Assembly (NCBI RefSeq): GCF_011067745.1
Contig: NZ_JAAMPJ010000024.1
Location: forward strand, 1-41,258
Length of the DNA stretch: 41,258 bases
Source of the DNA: Lentzea alba
GTDB lineage: Bacteria > Actinomycetota > Actinomycetes > Mycobacteriales > Pseudonocardiaceae
Reading direction: 5' to 3'
Part shown: positions 24,807 to 32,819 of the stretch, in pieces
Numbering within the stretch: the first letter of the stretch is position 1
Layout: each line of letters opens with the position of its first letter
The notes under the pieces: model-generated
Databases searched by the model: none
What the model was told of the DNA's origin: nothing
The model's input: only the letters and a program-made list of their open reading frames with translations
Made by a program: the position numbers and the translations under genes

Positions 24807-25047
24807 GACGATTCCGCTGCCTGGTCTTCTCGGGTGGCGGGGCGAACCACAGCCACAGCATGCTGACGCCGGTCACGGCCAGTCCGAGCGAGTCGGTCCA
24901 GTGGCCGGCGAACTCGCTGTCGAACCACACCAGCGCCCACCCGAGAACCGCTGGGAGCTGTATGTACCAGTAACGGCGCGGGATCGCGCAGAAGGACAGC
25001 ATCACGAGCGTGGCCCAGACCAGTGTCAGGCTCACCGGTTCCATCAC
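24796..25047 (-). CDS. Small membrane protein of the antiporter operon
   Basis: An 83-residue protein with three short hydrophobic stretches: VSLTLVWATLVMLSFCAI, LPAVLGWALVWF and LGLAVTGVSMLWLWFAP, ending in a basic tail. Its ATG overlaps the antiporter TGA as ATGA and its 3' end overlaps the next gene, so it is translationally coupled on both sides. Function unknown; it may be an accessory subunit of the antiporter, which is inference from context. Confidence 0.7.
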   Translation of the reverse strand: MMEPVSLTLVWATLVMLSFCAIPRRYWYIQLPAVLGWALVWFDSEFAGHWTDSLGLAVTGVSMLWLWFAPPPEKTRQRNRREP

Positions 25048-26255
25048 GGCTGCTTCCGTTCGACCCGCGCCTCGGGCTGGCCTGTGGGTAGTCCGTCCGG
25101 CGGTTCGATGCTCAGCGCCTTGGCCACGGGGACGTCGGTCGAGGAGTGCAGCACGATCGACAACGCGATGGTGATCGCGACCAGGTCGAACACGTGCTCA
25201 CCGGTGGGAATTCCGGCCTGGAGCACGAGAAGCCCGTAGACGACGGACGCAAAGCCCTTGGGGCCGAACCACGCGGCAACCGAGCGTTCGCGTGCGGCCA
25301 GTGGTGTGCGCAGCAGCGACAACATCATCGCCGCCGGCCGCACGAGGAGGATCGCGATGATCGCGACCGCCCAGTCCCCCACGCTCAGGTGCGAGATGCG
25401 CTCGGGCGTGATCAACGCGCCGAAGACGAGCAGAGCGGCGAACTTGGTGATCTCGGACAGCAGATCGCCGAAGTGCTCGAAGTGCTCTGCCGCGACACGA
25501 TCCAGCGTCGCGATGGTCGATCCGGCGGCGAACGCGGCGAGGTAGGGGTTGGCGTGAGTGAGATGGCACGTCGCGTACAGCATCACCGCGATCGCCAGCG
25601 GGCCGAGGGCCTGCAGCCGAGGTTCGGCGGTGAAGATCCGCAACCGCCAGGCCAGCACGACGACCGCGGGGATCACGATGCCCAGCGCGAGGCCGGCGGC
25701 CAGCTCGATGCCGATCGTGAGGAAGTCCGTGTCGCGGTTCGCCGCCGTGGCAAGGAAGATCAGCACGAACGGCAGCGCCAGGCCGTCGTTGAGGCCGGAC
25801 TCGACGTTGAGCAGTCGCCGCAGCCGCATCGGCACGTCGGTGCGACCCACGATGGCAGAGGCGAACACCGGGTCGGTCGGCGAGAGAATCGCGCCGATCA
25901 GGAACGAGGTCGTCCAGTCCAAGCCCGTGAGGAAGTGTGTCGGCACCGCGATGCCGACCATCGTCAGCGGCATCGCAAGGCCCAGCGCCCGGCCTGAGAG
26001 CCGCCAGCCTTGTCTGAGGTCGGGCAGGCCCGCTCGCTGACCGTCGGTGAAGAGAACGGTGAACAGCGCGAGGTCAGCGAGAACCGTGACAAAAGCGCTG
26101 TTGGACGGGATGTCGACGAGCCCCAGACCGCCCTGGCCGATCAGCGCGCCGGCGAGCAGGAACATCAACGCCGTCGACAGGATCGTGCGAGCGGCGAGAC
26201 CGGACAGCGAGACGCTGATCAGCAGGACCACACCGAATGCCAGAACCAGCGCCAT
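25044..26255 (-). CDS. CPA1-type cation/proton antiporter
   Basis: A 403-residue NhaP/NHE-like membrane protein with about twelve helices. Family motifs are GAILSPTDPVFASAI, with the ion-coupling TDP, and NVESGLNDGLALPFV, followed late by WFGPKGFASVVYGLLVLQAG. It exchanges Na+ or K+ for H+. It heads a three-gene operon with 24796-25047 and 23982-24806. It is intact, unlike the related gene at 12785, and is preceded by leader copy 5 in the sense direction. The ATG at 26255 is preceded by a TTG that could also serve. Confidence 0.9.
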   Translation of the reverse strand: MALVLAFGVVLLISVSLSGLAARTILSTALMFLLAGALIGQGGLGLVDIPSNSAFVTVLADLALFTVLFTDGQRAGLPDLRQGWRLSGRALGLAMPLTMVGIAVPTHFLTGLDWTTSFLIGAILSPTDPVFASAIVGRTDVPMRLRRLLNVESGLNDGLALPFVLIFLATAANRDTDFLTIGIELAAGLALGIVIPAVVVLAWRLRIFTAEPRLQALGPLAIAVMLYATCHLTHANPYLAAFAAGSTIATLDRVAAEHFEHFGDLLSEITKFAALLVFGALITPERISHLSVGDWAVAIIAILLVRPAAMMLSLLRTPLAARERSVAAWFGPKGFASVVYGLLVLQAGIPTGEHVFDLVAITIALSIVLHSSTDVPVAKALSIEPPDGLPTGQPEARVERKQP

Positions 26256-26302
26256 CAACGAACCCCGTCCACGTCAGCCAAGCCCACCACGAAATCCGTG
26301 AT

Positions 26303-26372
26303 GAGCGTTGCCGACCAGACTTCCCGGCGCTCCGCGCGCAAAGATGCCGTAAAGATCCCCGCAAAGCAAACC
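26303..26372 (-). promoter_or_regulatory. Leader element copy 5 (upstream of the antiporter operon)
   Basis: Long form on the minus strand: GGTTTGC (26372-26366), ATCTTTACGGCATCTTT, GCGGAG, then the core at 26328-26310. GAGCG (26332-26328) can pair with CGCTC (26307-26303), closing the core in a stem, as GGTGT/ACACC does in copy 4. The start codon lies 48 nt after this stem. Confidence 0.7.
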
Positions 26373-26391
26373 GACTGGCCTGGACAGCGAC

Positions 26392-26405
26392 TGAACAAGT
26401 GTTCA
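26392..26405. promoter_or_regulatory. Operator of the TetR-family regulator
   Basis: TGAACA-AG-TGTTCA is a perfect 14-bp palindrome 12 bp before the TetR start codon. It overlaps the expected promoter and also lies just upstream of the antiporter leader on the other strand. Its symmetry fits a TetR dimer. Confidence 0.8.
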
Positions 26406-26416
26406 ATACTCGGAAC

Positions 26417-27025
26417 ATGCGTTCAGCCTCCGATTTGACGGCGCGGGCTCGTATCCGCGACGCGGCACTCGCCCGGTTCGGCACCGACGGCATCGCCGGA
26501 ACCTCGGTCCGCGCGGTGGCCGCGGATGCCAGAGTGTCACCGGCGTTGGTCGTGCACCACTTCGGTTCCAAGGAAGGGCTCCGGCAGGCGTGCGACGACT
26601 ACGTCCTCGACTCGATCCGCAGCGGCGGCGAGGCAGCCACCGAAGCGTTGGGCGAGATTCTGCAGGCGGCGACACCGGTCCGGCGTTACCTGGCGAGGGC
26701 ATTGCTCGACGACACACCTGCGGCCAGTGCGTTGTTCACCGAGATCGTCGAACGCACCGAGGCATGGCTCGCGGCCGGAGAGAAGGAAGGCTGGGTACGC
26801 GCTTCAGCGGACCCGACGGCGCGATCGGTCACCTACGTCTCGTGGTTGCTGGCGCCACTGGTGCTTGGCGGCCAGGTGGGCCGCTTGCTGGGCGGTGACC
26901 CGGCCGAGACCGCAACCGCGGTGCGTGGCGCCCGAGCCGGTCTGGAAATGCTGACCCGCGGTCTGTTCACCGACGACCGCTGGCTGGCCGCCTTCACTGC
27001 GATCGATGAAGGGAAACGGCCGTGA
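26417..27025 (+). CDS. TetR-family transcriptional regulator
   Basis: A 202-residue repressor. The N-terminal HTH is ARIRDAALARFGTDGIAGTS, VRAVAADARVSPALVVHHFG and SKEGLRQACDDYV. The C-terminal ligand domain is about 150 residues and helical, with DDTPAASALFTEIVERTEAW typical of TetR regulators linked to efflux or antibiotic modification. The ATG at 26417 lies directly after the palindrome. Its TGA overlaps the GTG of the glycosyltransferase gene, so it forms an operon with it and probably represses it. Confidence 0.9.
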   Translation: MRSASDLTARARIRDAALARFGTDGIAGTSVRAVAADARVSPALVVHHFGSKEGLRQACDDYVLDSIRSGGEAATEALGEILQAATPVRRYLARALLDDTPAASALFTEIVERTEAWLAAGEKEGWVRASADPTARSVTYVSWLLAPLVLGGQVGRLLGGDPAETATAVRGARAGLEMLTRGLFTDDRWLAAFTAIDEGKRP

Positions 27026-28272
27026 GAGCGTTGCTGGTCACCCACGGCACACGTGGTGATGTGCAACCGTTTCTGGCGCTTGCGGTGGCTCTCCGGCAGG
27101 CGGGTCACGACGCTGTGCTGGCTGCGCCGGAGTCGTTCGCCGACAGCGCTGCCGCGCACGATGTGGAGTTCGCGCCGCTCGACGAGGGACCGAACCGGCT
27201 GCTCCGCGACCCGGCCATGCTGAAGGCGATCGAGAGCGGGTACCGCGGTGTCCGAGGCAAGATCACGGCGATCTCGACGATCCGGCGCATCAAGCCGTTG
27301 ATGGCGGACGTGCTGCGCGATGTCGGTGCGGTCGCACGGTCCTGCGGCGCGGATCTGCTCGTGCACACACCGAGCGTGCCCGCGCAGCACGCGGCCGAAC
27401 TGCTCGGCGTGCCGGCTGTGCTGGCCACGCTCCAGCCCGGCTGGGTGCCCACGTCGGAGTTCCCGTGCCCGATGGTGCCGCTGCCTCGAGTGCCGAGGTT
27501 TCTCAACCGCGCCACTTACCTGACGGTGTCGGCCACCCTGCGCGCCTATTCGGGCATCGTCAACGCCTGGCGTGTCAACGATCTCGGCCTGCCGCGCGGT
27601 CGCGGCCCTGGCCACGCGGTGGTGTTGCAGGCGTTCAGCTCACTTCTGACGCCGGTCGATCCGAACTGGCCGCAATCCGTGCGCACCACCGGTTTCTGGT
27701 ACCTGCCACGCGCCAAGACCTGGACACCCGACGCCGCCCTGAAGGCGTTCCTGGAGGCCGAGCCGGCGCCGGTGTACATCGGGTTCGGCAGCATGGCCGG
27801 ACGAGACGCCGAGCGCACCGGTGACGTCGTCGCCGAGGCCGTCCGGGCGGCGGGGGTGCGGGCGATCGTCGCTACCGGGTGGGGTGGCCTCGCCGCACGC
27901 TCGTCAGACGACCTCCTCGTGATCGATCAGGCACCGCACGACTGGCTGTTCGGCAACGTGGCCGCGGTGGTGCACCACGGCGGTGGAGGGACGACCGCCG
28001 CGGCGCTGGCCGCGGGTGTGCCGCAGGTCGTCTGTCCGTTCGTCGCCGATCAACCCCACTGGGCACAGCGAATGCACGCCGTCGGTGTTGCCCCGCAACC
28101 ACTTCCCCACAAGAAGCTCGCCGTCACCGCGCTCGCCGAAGCGATCACGCAGGCCGCGAACGATCCCGCCATCCGGCAGCGCGCCGCCGAGTTCGGCGAA
28201 CAAGTCCGCGCGGAGAACGGTGTCGGCGTCGCAGTGCGCGAACTGGAGAGGATCCGCAATGGACGTAGCTGA
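27022..28272 (+). CDS. GT1-family glycosyltransferase (macrolide/sterol type)
   Basis: A 416-residue GT-B enzyme. The acceptor domain starts MRALLVTHGTRGDVQPFLAL, with the usual GDVQP. The donor-binding C domain has VYIGFGSMAGRDAERT, the APHDWLFGNVAAVVHHGGGG and TTAAALAAGVPQVVCPFVAD motif of UDP/dTDP-sugar transferases and DQPHWAQRMHAVG. It attaches a sugar to a lipid-like or natural-product acceptor; the acceptor is unknown. Coupling to a TetR repressor suggests inducible inactivation of a toxic small molecule, which is inference. Confidence 0.9.
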   Translation: MRALLVTHGTRGDVQPFLALAVALRQAGHDAVLAAPESFADSAAAHDVEFAPLDEGPNRLLRDPAMLKAIESGYRGVRGKITAISTIRRIKPLMADVLRDVGAVARSCGADLLVHTPSVPAQHAAELLGVPAVLATLQPGWVPTSEFPCPMVPLPRVPRFLNRATYLTVSATLRAYSGIVNAWRVNDLGLPRGRGPGHAVVLQAFSSLLTPVDPNWPQSVRTTGFWYLPRAKTWTPDAALKAFLEAEPAPVYIGFGSMAGRDAERTGDVVAEAVRAAGVRAIVATGWGGLAARSSDDLLVIDQAPHDWLFGNVAAVVHHGGGGTTAAALAAGVPQVVCPFVADQPHWAQRMHAVGVAPQPLPHKKLAVTALAEAITQAANDPAIRQRAAEFGEQVRAENGVGVAVRELERIRNGRS

Positions 28273-28741
28273 CCGCGTGGCGAAGACCTTCGGCATGACC
28301 GACGAGGCATGGCAGCGACACGCCAACCCGTGGAGCGTCTGGACGAGGTTCGCCGCGATTCCCTTGATACTGCTGGCGATCTGGAGCCGCGCGTGGATCG
28401 GCTGGTGGAGTCTCGTGCCGACAGGCGCTGTCGTCATCTGGTTGTTCATCAACCCCAGGGCGTTCCCGCCGGTGCGCGAACCACGTAGCTGGGCAGCACG
28501 CGGCATCTACGGCGAACGCGCCTGGCTGCAGGGCCGCGATCTGGTGCCACCGGACCACCGCAAGGTGTTGCGGCTGCTGGTCACCCTCGGCCTCGTCGGG
28601 TTCGGCCTGATCCTCTGGGGCCTGATCGCCCTGGAGGTCTGGCCCACGGTCTTCGGCACGACGGTGGTCGTCGTGGCCCAGCTGTGGCGGATCGACCGCT
28701 TCGGCTGGCTGTGGGAACGACACCGGGCTCAGCGATCCTGA
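28259..28741 (+). CDS. DUF6653-type membrane protein
   Basis: A 160-residue protein. MTDEAWQRHANPWSVWTRF, FINPRAFPPVREPRSWAARG and YGERAWLQGRDLVPPDH are the conserved polar motifs, with helices IPLILLAIWSRAWIGWWSLV, VPTGAVVIWLFI, LLVTLGLVGFGLILWGLIAL and a last one near VFGTTVVVVAQLW. Function unknown. The ATG overlaps the glycosyltransferase stop by 14 bp. Its 3' end overlaps the convergent ABC permease gene by 13 bp. Confidence 0.8.
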   Translation: MDVADRVAKTFGMTDEAWQRHANPWSVWTRFAAIPLILLAIWSRAWIGWWSLVPTGAVVIWLFINPRAFPPVREPRSWAARGIYGERAWLQGRDLVPPDHRKVLRLLVTLGLVGFGLILWGLIALEVWPTVFGTTVVVVAQLWRIDRFGWLWERHRAQRS

Positions 28742-29508
28742 TCGGCGTTGCGCCACCACAGCGCGGTCGCCGCCACTCCCGCCGCTCCGACCAGCACCAC
28801 CAGCAGCACGCCGAACAGTCCGGGCGAAACCCGGTCCGGACCGGCCAGTCCGCTGAGCAACGCCGGTACCGACCACGGGAAGTACTGGCCGTAGCCGAGA
28901 GCGGCGACGACCTGCGCGCAGAACACGGCCGCCATCATCACGCCGACGCCCGGCAGGTATCCCCTGCCCACACTGGACGCGAGGGCGACCGGCGTGGTGA
29001 GCAGCATCGTCATCACCGCGGTCGCGGCGATCATCGCCACGCCCGAAGCCGCCCCTTCACCAGACCAGCCCGGCAGTGCGAGCACCGCGCCGATCAGCAA
29101 ACCGAGCAGCACCAGCTGCGCGGCCAGAATCAGGCACCACGCCAGTGCCACGACGAACTTCGCCGCGACGATGGTGGTGCGGGAGGTGGGCAGCGCCAGC
29201 AGGTCCTTGACGGTGTTCTGGCTGAACTCGCGCCCGAACAGCCACACCGAGACCAGGCCGAACACGAGCATGCCGCCGACCGCGGTGGTCTGGGCGAGGA
29301 AGGCGAAGTACGTCGGCCAATCCGCCTCACCACCGACCAGCGCGGCCTTGGTCCCGATCAAGCCGAGAGAGCGGGCACGGTACTGGTCCTGCAGGATGAA
29401 CATGAACAGCCCGCCGACCGCCGCGGCGACGGTGAACGCGACAGCGGTCACCCACGGCACGCGGGATCGGCGCGCCTTGAGGATCTCGGTCGCCAGGGCG
29501 TTGATCAT
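28729..29508 (-). CDS. ABC-2 type transporter permease
   Basis: A 259-residue membrane protein with about six helices. It starts MINALATEILKARRSRVPWV, the standard opening of ABC-2 permeases of this class, followed by VAFTVAAAVGGLFMFIL and the conserved REFSQNTVKDLLALPTSRTT coupling segment, which contacts the ATPase. It exports an unknown substrate with the ATPase encoded just upstream, whose stop it overlaps by 4 bp (ATGA). Confidence 0.9.
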   Translation of the reverse strand: MINALATEILKARRSRVPWVTAVAFTVAAAVGGLFMFILQDQYRARSLGLIGTKAALVGGEADWPTYFAFLAQTTAVGGMLVFGLVSVWLFGREFSQNTVKDLLALPTSRTTIVAAKFVVALAWCLILAAQLVLLGLLIGAVLALPGWSGEGAASGVAMIAATAVMTMLLTTPVALASSVGRGYLPGVGVMMAAVFCAQVVAALGYGQYFPWSVPALLSGLAGPDRVSPGLFGVLLVVLVGAAGVAATALWWRNADQDR

Positions 29509-30413
29509 GCTTCCACCACCCGCAGGAAGAAGGTCTCCAGGTCGTCCTGCTCGACGACGAGGCGGGTCGGCGGGCAACCGGCAGCGACGAGCGCGATGGC
29601 GACCGCATCGGGTTCCCGCACCGCTCGGGCGTCGGTCAGGACGAGATCGTCAGCGTCGGATCTGATCGGGATGAAGCCCGCGGCGATCAGCGCGAGCTCG
29701 GCCGCTTTCAGGTCACGAGCCGACACGCTGAGCCGCTGACGCAGGTGTGCGGTGAGATCGCCCGCCTCCAGCTCGCGGACCAGCCGCCCGCGGTGGATGA
29801 CGCCGATGCGCGTCGCCAGCCGCGTGACCTCGGTGAGGATGTGGCTCGACAACACGACGGTCGCCCCGTGCTCCTGACTCAGTTCGCGCAGCAGGTCGCG
29901 GATTTCCACAATACCGGCGGGATCCAGGCCGTTCGCGGGTTCGTCGAGGATCAGCAGATCGGGTTTGTGCAGCAGCGCCTTGGCGAGGCCGAGTCGTTGC
30001 GCGTTGCCCAGCGACAACGTCCGCGCGCCCTGGCCGGCGTAGGCGGTCAGCCTCAGCCGCTCGATGACCTCGTCGACGTGGTTCGATCCACGCAGGGCAC
30101 GCAGGCGCGCCGCCACCGCCAGGTTCTCCCGCACCGTGAGCTCCGGGTAGGCGGCGGGTGTCTCGACCAGGTAACCCACCCTCGACCACGCAGCCTGTGC
30201 GCCAGGCCGGACCGCTGCACCCAGCACTCGGACAACTCCGCTGGTCGGCCGGACCATGCCGAGCAGCATCCGGATGGTCGTGGTCTTGCCGGCGCCGTTG
30301 AGGCCGAGCAACCCGTAGATCTCCCCCGCGGTGATGCGGAGGTCGAGCTCGTCCACTGCCACGACGGTGGCGTAGCGCTTGGTCAGTCCACGCGTCTCGA
30401 TCACCGGTGCCAT
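29505..30413 (-). CDS. ABC transporter ATP-binding protein
   Basis: A 302-residue ATPase. Walker A is GLLGLNGAGKTTTIRML, the signature LSLGNAQRLGLAKALL (LSLGN in place of LSGGQ), Walker B LLILDEPANGLDP and the H loop VVLSSHILTEV. After about 215 a C-terminal extension (LRQRLSVSARDLKAAELALI to DDLETFFLRVVEA) is typical of drug or lantibiotic export ATPases. It overlaps the methyltransferase stop by ATGA and the permease start likewise, forming a three-gene operon. Confidence 0.93.
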   Translation of the reverse strand: MAPVIETRGLTKRYATVVAVDELDLRITAGEIYGLLGLNGAGKTTTIRMLLGMVRPTSGVVRVLGAAVRPGAQAAWSRVGYLVETPAAYPELTVRENLAVAARLRALRGSNHVDEVIERLRLTAYAGQGARTLSLGNAQRLGLAKALLHKPDLLILDEPANGLDPAGIVEIRDLLRELSQEHGATVVLSSHILTEVTRLATRIGVIHRGRLVRELEAGDLTAHLRQRLSVSARDLKAAELALIAAGFIPIRSDADDLVLTDARAVREPDAVAIALVAAGCPPTRLVVEQDDLETFFLRVVEA

Positions 30414-31267
30414 CAGCGGGCAACCTTGGCGCAACGCACGGTGCGTTCGATCTCGCTCACCGGCAACGAGCGCCCCGAGGACGCGACGTACCGCTCGGTG
30501 AACTCGCGCGGCCCCAGCTGCTCGGCCTCGGCCCATCCGTACGGCTCCAGGAAGCCCGCGACCTCGTCCGGCAGCAGCCCGAACTTCCACATCCGGCGCT
30601 TGCCCACGAACTCGCGGTAGGCCGCCTCGCCGCCGAACAACGCGGTTCCGTCGAGAAAGTCCTTGTGCACGAACGTGAACACCAGCTCGCTGCCCGCAGG
30701 CGCCTGCGCGAGAACGTCGAGCGTCGCGCGAACAGCGTCCTCGGTCAGGTACTGCGTGACCGCTTCCCAGATGAACAGCGTCTGCAGGTCCGCACGGTAG
30801 CCGTGGTCAGCGAGCACCGTGTCCAGGTGCTGCGTCTCGAAGTCGATGGGGACCAGGGCGAGGTCCGGCGGAACGTCGCCGAAGATCGCGCACAACCGGG
30901 CTCGTTTGCTCTCGACATTGGGCGGGAGGTCGACCTCGAACACCCGCCTGCCGCGCGACCGGCAGCCGCGCGTGTCGAACCCTGCACCGAGCACCACAAC
31001 GACATCAGCATCCGTGGCATCCAGTTGCTCGTCGATGTAGCGCTTGCGGCACAACATGCTCGCCCACAACCCGGGAATCTTCTTCTCCGTCGCGGCGAAC
31101 AACGCGTTGCGCACAGGTCGCCAGCGGGCGGCAGCCACCGCCAACCGTCCGGAAGCGGGCAGGATGCGCGCCGCGAACTCGTCCCGCACCAGCGGGTGTT
31201 CCTCGTACTGATCCACTGCGGCGATGACCATCGGTCCGATGGCCGTACCGGCGACGGCGGTGTCCAT
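30413..31267 (-). CDS. SAM-dependent methyltransferase, leucine carboxyl methyltransferase-like
   Basis: A 284-residue enzyme of the class I PPM1/LCMT-type family that is abundant in actinobacteria. VVVVLGAGFDTRGCRSRGRR is the SAM-binding motif with the family's GAGxDTR, VFEVDLPPNVESKRARL the acidic motif after strand two, and LQTLFIWEAVTQYLTEDAV the WEGV(T/S)xYL-like motif. The substrate is unknown; members methylate carboxyl or hydroxyl groups of polyketides and other acids. It leads the ABC export operon, suggesting modification and export of the same compound. ATG at 31267 with GAGGAG upstream, preceded by leader copy 6. Confidence 0.88.
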   Translation of the reverse strand: MDTAVAGTAIGPMVIAAVDQYEEHPLVRDEFAARILPASGRLAVAAARWRPVRNALFAATEKKIPGLWASMLCRKRYIDEQLDATDADVVVVLGAGFDTRGCRSRGRRVFEVDLPPNVESKRARLCAIFGDVPPDLALVPIDFETQHLDTVLADHGYRADLQTLFIWEAVTQYLTEDAVRATLDVLAQAPAGSELVFTFVHKDFLDGTALFGGEAAYREFVGKRRMWKFGLLPDEVAGFLEPYGWAEAEQLGPREFTERYVASSGRSLPVSEIERTVRCAKVAR

Positions 31268-31283
31268 GAAAGCTCCTCGAAGA

Positions 31284-31335
31284 CGGCGTCATTCACGACG
31301 CCGACCAGGCTTCCCGGCACACCTGGGGACAGCCT
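31284..31335 (-). promoter_or_regulatory. Leader element copy 6 (upstream of the methyltransferase/ABC operon)
   Basis: Short form. A possible -10, TAGGCT (31338-31333), is followed after 7 nt by GGTGTGCC and the core (31318-31300). The core's last bases join a 7-bp hairpin, CGGCGTC with GACGCCG (31303-31297 and 31290-31284). That hairpin takes the core's final CGGC, so the two folds exclude each other. It ends 17 nt before the start codon, next to the ribosome site. Confidence 0.65.
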
Positions 31336-31407
31336 ACAACCACACCGCGCCCCGAGGTTTCTCCGAGCCTGAGCCGAGAAGCGGTTTCCGGGACGAACCC
31401 GACCGCC

Positions 31408-31444
31408 TATCCTGGACAGCGGTGTGCCGGGAAGGCTGGTCGGC
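31408..31444 (+). promoter_or_regulatory. Leader element copy 7 (upstream of the FAD monooxygenase)
   Basis: Short form. A possible -10, TATCCT (31408-31413), is followed after 7 nt by GGTGTGCC and the core at 31426-31444 (with GGCTGG in place of YCTGG). The transcript would therefore begin at or near the element. AAGGGGAAG and the ATG at 31474 follow. It is divergent from copy 6, with about 90 bp between the two cores. Confidence 0.65.
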
Positions 31445-31473
31445 GTGACGATGTCCTGTGCGAAGGGGAAGTC

Positions 31474-32490
31474 ATGCTCACCAGAAGAGCGCTCGTCGTA
31501 GGCGAGGGCACCAGCGGCCTCGCCACCACCTACCGTCTGCTGCGCAGCGGCTGGGACGTCACGGTGCTGACCACCGGCACTCCCCCGCGATTCGACGGAG
31601 TTCCCGCGGCTCTCACCGACTTCGGCTTCGACGCGGCACGCCGGCTGGGCCTGTTGCCGGCACTCACCCAACGACGCCAACCCCGGTGCGCTCTCGTCCA
31701 GGTCGACAGCGCCGGCGTACCGCTCGCGGTGCACCCCAAGCCTTCTCCACGGCACCCGGTGCTGGACCGGGACGACGTCGTCGCCGTGCTGAACGACGTC
31801 ATCGGCGACGCAGCACGCCGCCACGACACGCGCGTGCCTGATCTCGTCGCGGACGATTGCGGCGTCACCGCCACGTTCGCCAACGGCGACGAGGACTGGT
31901 TCGACCTGGTCGTGGGCGCCGACGGAGCGTGCTCCGCCATCAGGGACGCAGTCTTCTCCCCTCCTGACGACGATCTGCCCCGCTGGTCGACGCTGTCCGG
32001 CCGGATCGAGCTGGCTTCGTCGTGTGCCGTGTCGATGCATCTCGCCACCAGATCCCTTCGACTGCATCCCCTGCGGGACGAGCAGTCCGCCGTGTCCTTC
32101 GCCTGGCGGCACACACCGGGCACACCCTGGCGGCAGCAGTTCGCCGACCTCGGCTGGCTCGTACCCGAACTCGTGTCGCGAGTGGACGGTGAACCGAGCA
32201 GCGGCTGGGCGCGGACAGGTCGATGGGTGCACAGGCGAATCGTGCTGATCGGTGACGCCGCGTGGTACCTCGGACCGCACTCCGAGCGCTGCGTCTCGCT
32301 CGCACTCGGCGGCGCCGAACTACTGGGTGACGCACTGGACATCTTCCCCGACTCCGATCAGGCTCTGAGTTGGTGGGAACGCACACTGCGCCCGTATGTG
32401 CGGCGCGCGCAGGCAAGGAACCGGGCACCTCAGAACCGGGAGGCAAGGTGGGACTCACCGAGCACGAGAAGCGTGAGCTGGACGCGATAG
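31474..32490 (+). CDS. FAD-dependent monooxygenase/oxidoreductase
   Basis: A 338-residue group A flavoprotein. The N-terminal dinucleotide loop is LVVGEGTSGLATTYRLLRSG, the DG motif DLVVGADGACSAIRDAVF, and the late GD motif IVLIGDAAWYLGPHSERC, which contacts FAD. Related enzymes hydroxylate or oxidise aromatic and polyketide substrates; none is indicated here. It overlaps the DUF3040 gene by 43 bp, and its last 15 residues (NREARWDSPSTRSVSWTR) look unlike a normal end, so a late frameshift is possible. It follows leader copy 7. Confidence 0.85.
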   Translation: MLTRRALVVGEGTSGLATTYRLLRSGWDVTVLTTGTPPRFDGVPAALTDFGFDAARRLGLLPALTQRRQPRCALVQVDSAGVPLAVHPKPSPRHPVLDRDDVVAVLNDVIGDAARRHDTRVPDLVADDCGVTATFANGDEDWFDLVVGADGACSAIRDAVFSPPDDDLPRWSTLSGRIELASSCAVSMHLATRSLRLHPLRDEQSAVSFAWRHTPGTPWRQQFADLGWLVPELVSRVDGEPSSGWARTGRWVHRRIVLIGDAAWYLGPHSERCVSLALGGAELLGDALDIFPDSDQALSWWERTLRPYVRRAQARNRAPQNREARWDSPSTRSVSWTR

Positions 32491-32738
32491 AACAACACCT
32501 CGCGCAAGGAGACCCGGCATTCGCCACAAAGCTGAGCAAGCCGCGGTGGCATCTCCGGTTGCCCGGCACCGCTCTGTTCGCCATCGGCTTGCTGACAACC
32601 TATGTCGCCGGACTGACCTTGCTGGCCGCGGGCGTCACGGCATCCTCCTGGCCGCTGACGGCCCTCGGCGCCGCCGTAACCGCCATCTATCCGGTGAAGG
32701 TCACCCTGCACGCGGTACGAGATCGCCACCGTAGCTAG
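32448..32738 (+). CDS. DUF3040 membrane protein
   Basis: A 96-residue paralogue of the protein at 22226-22537. It begins VGLTEHEKRELDAIEQHLAQ, then DPAFATKL and two helices, ALFAIGLLTTYVAGLTLLAA and WPLTALGAAVTAIYPVKV. GTG start after GGGAGGCAAG. It overlaps the monooxygenase gene by 43 bp and is likely co-transcribed with it from leader copy 7. Function unknown. Confidence 0.8.
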   Translation: MGLTEHEKRELDAIEQHLAQGDPAFATKLSKPRWHLRLPGTALFAIGLLTTYVAGLTLLAAGVTASSWPLTALGAAVTAIYPVKVTLHAVRDRHRS

Positions 32739-32819
32739 TAGTCCATCCGGGTGAGAAACTGTGCCAGAACGCGGACAAGAGCTACCGCTGATGGTTCTCG
32801 GCAGGTATGCCTTTGCGCC

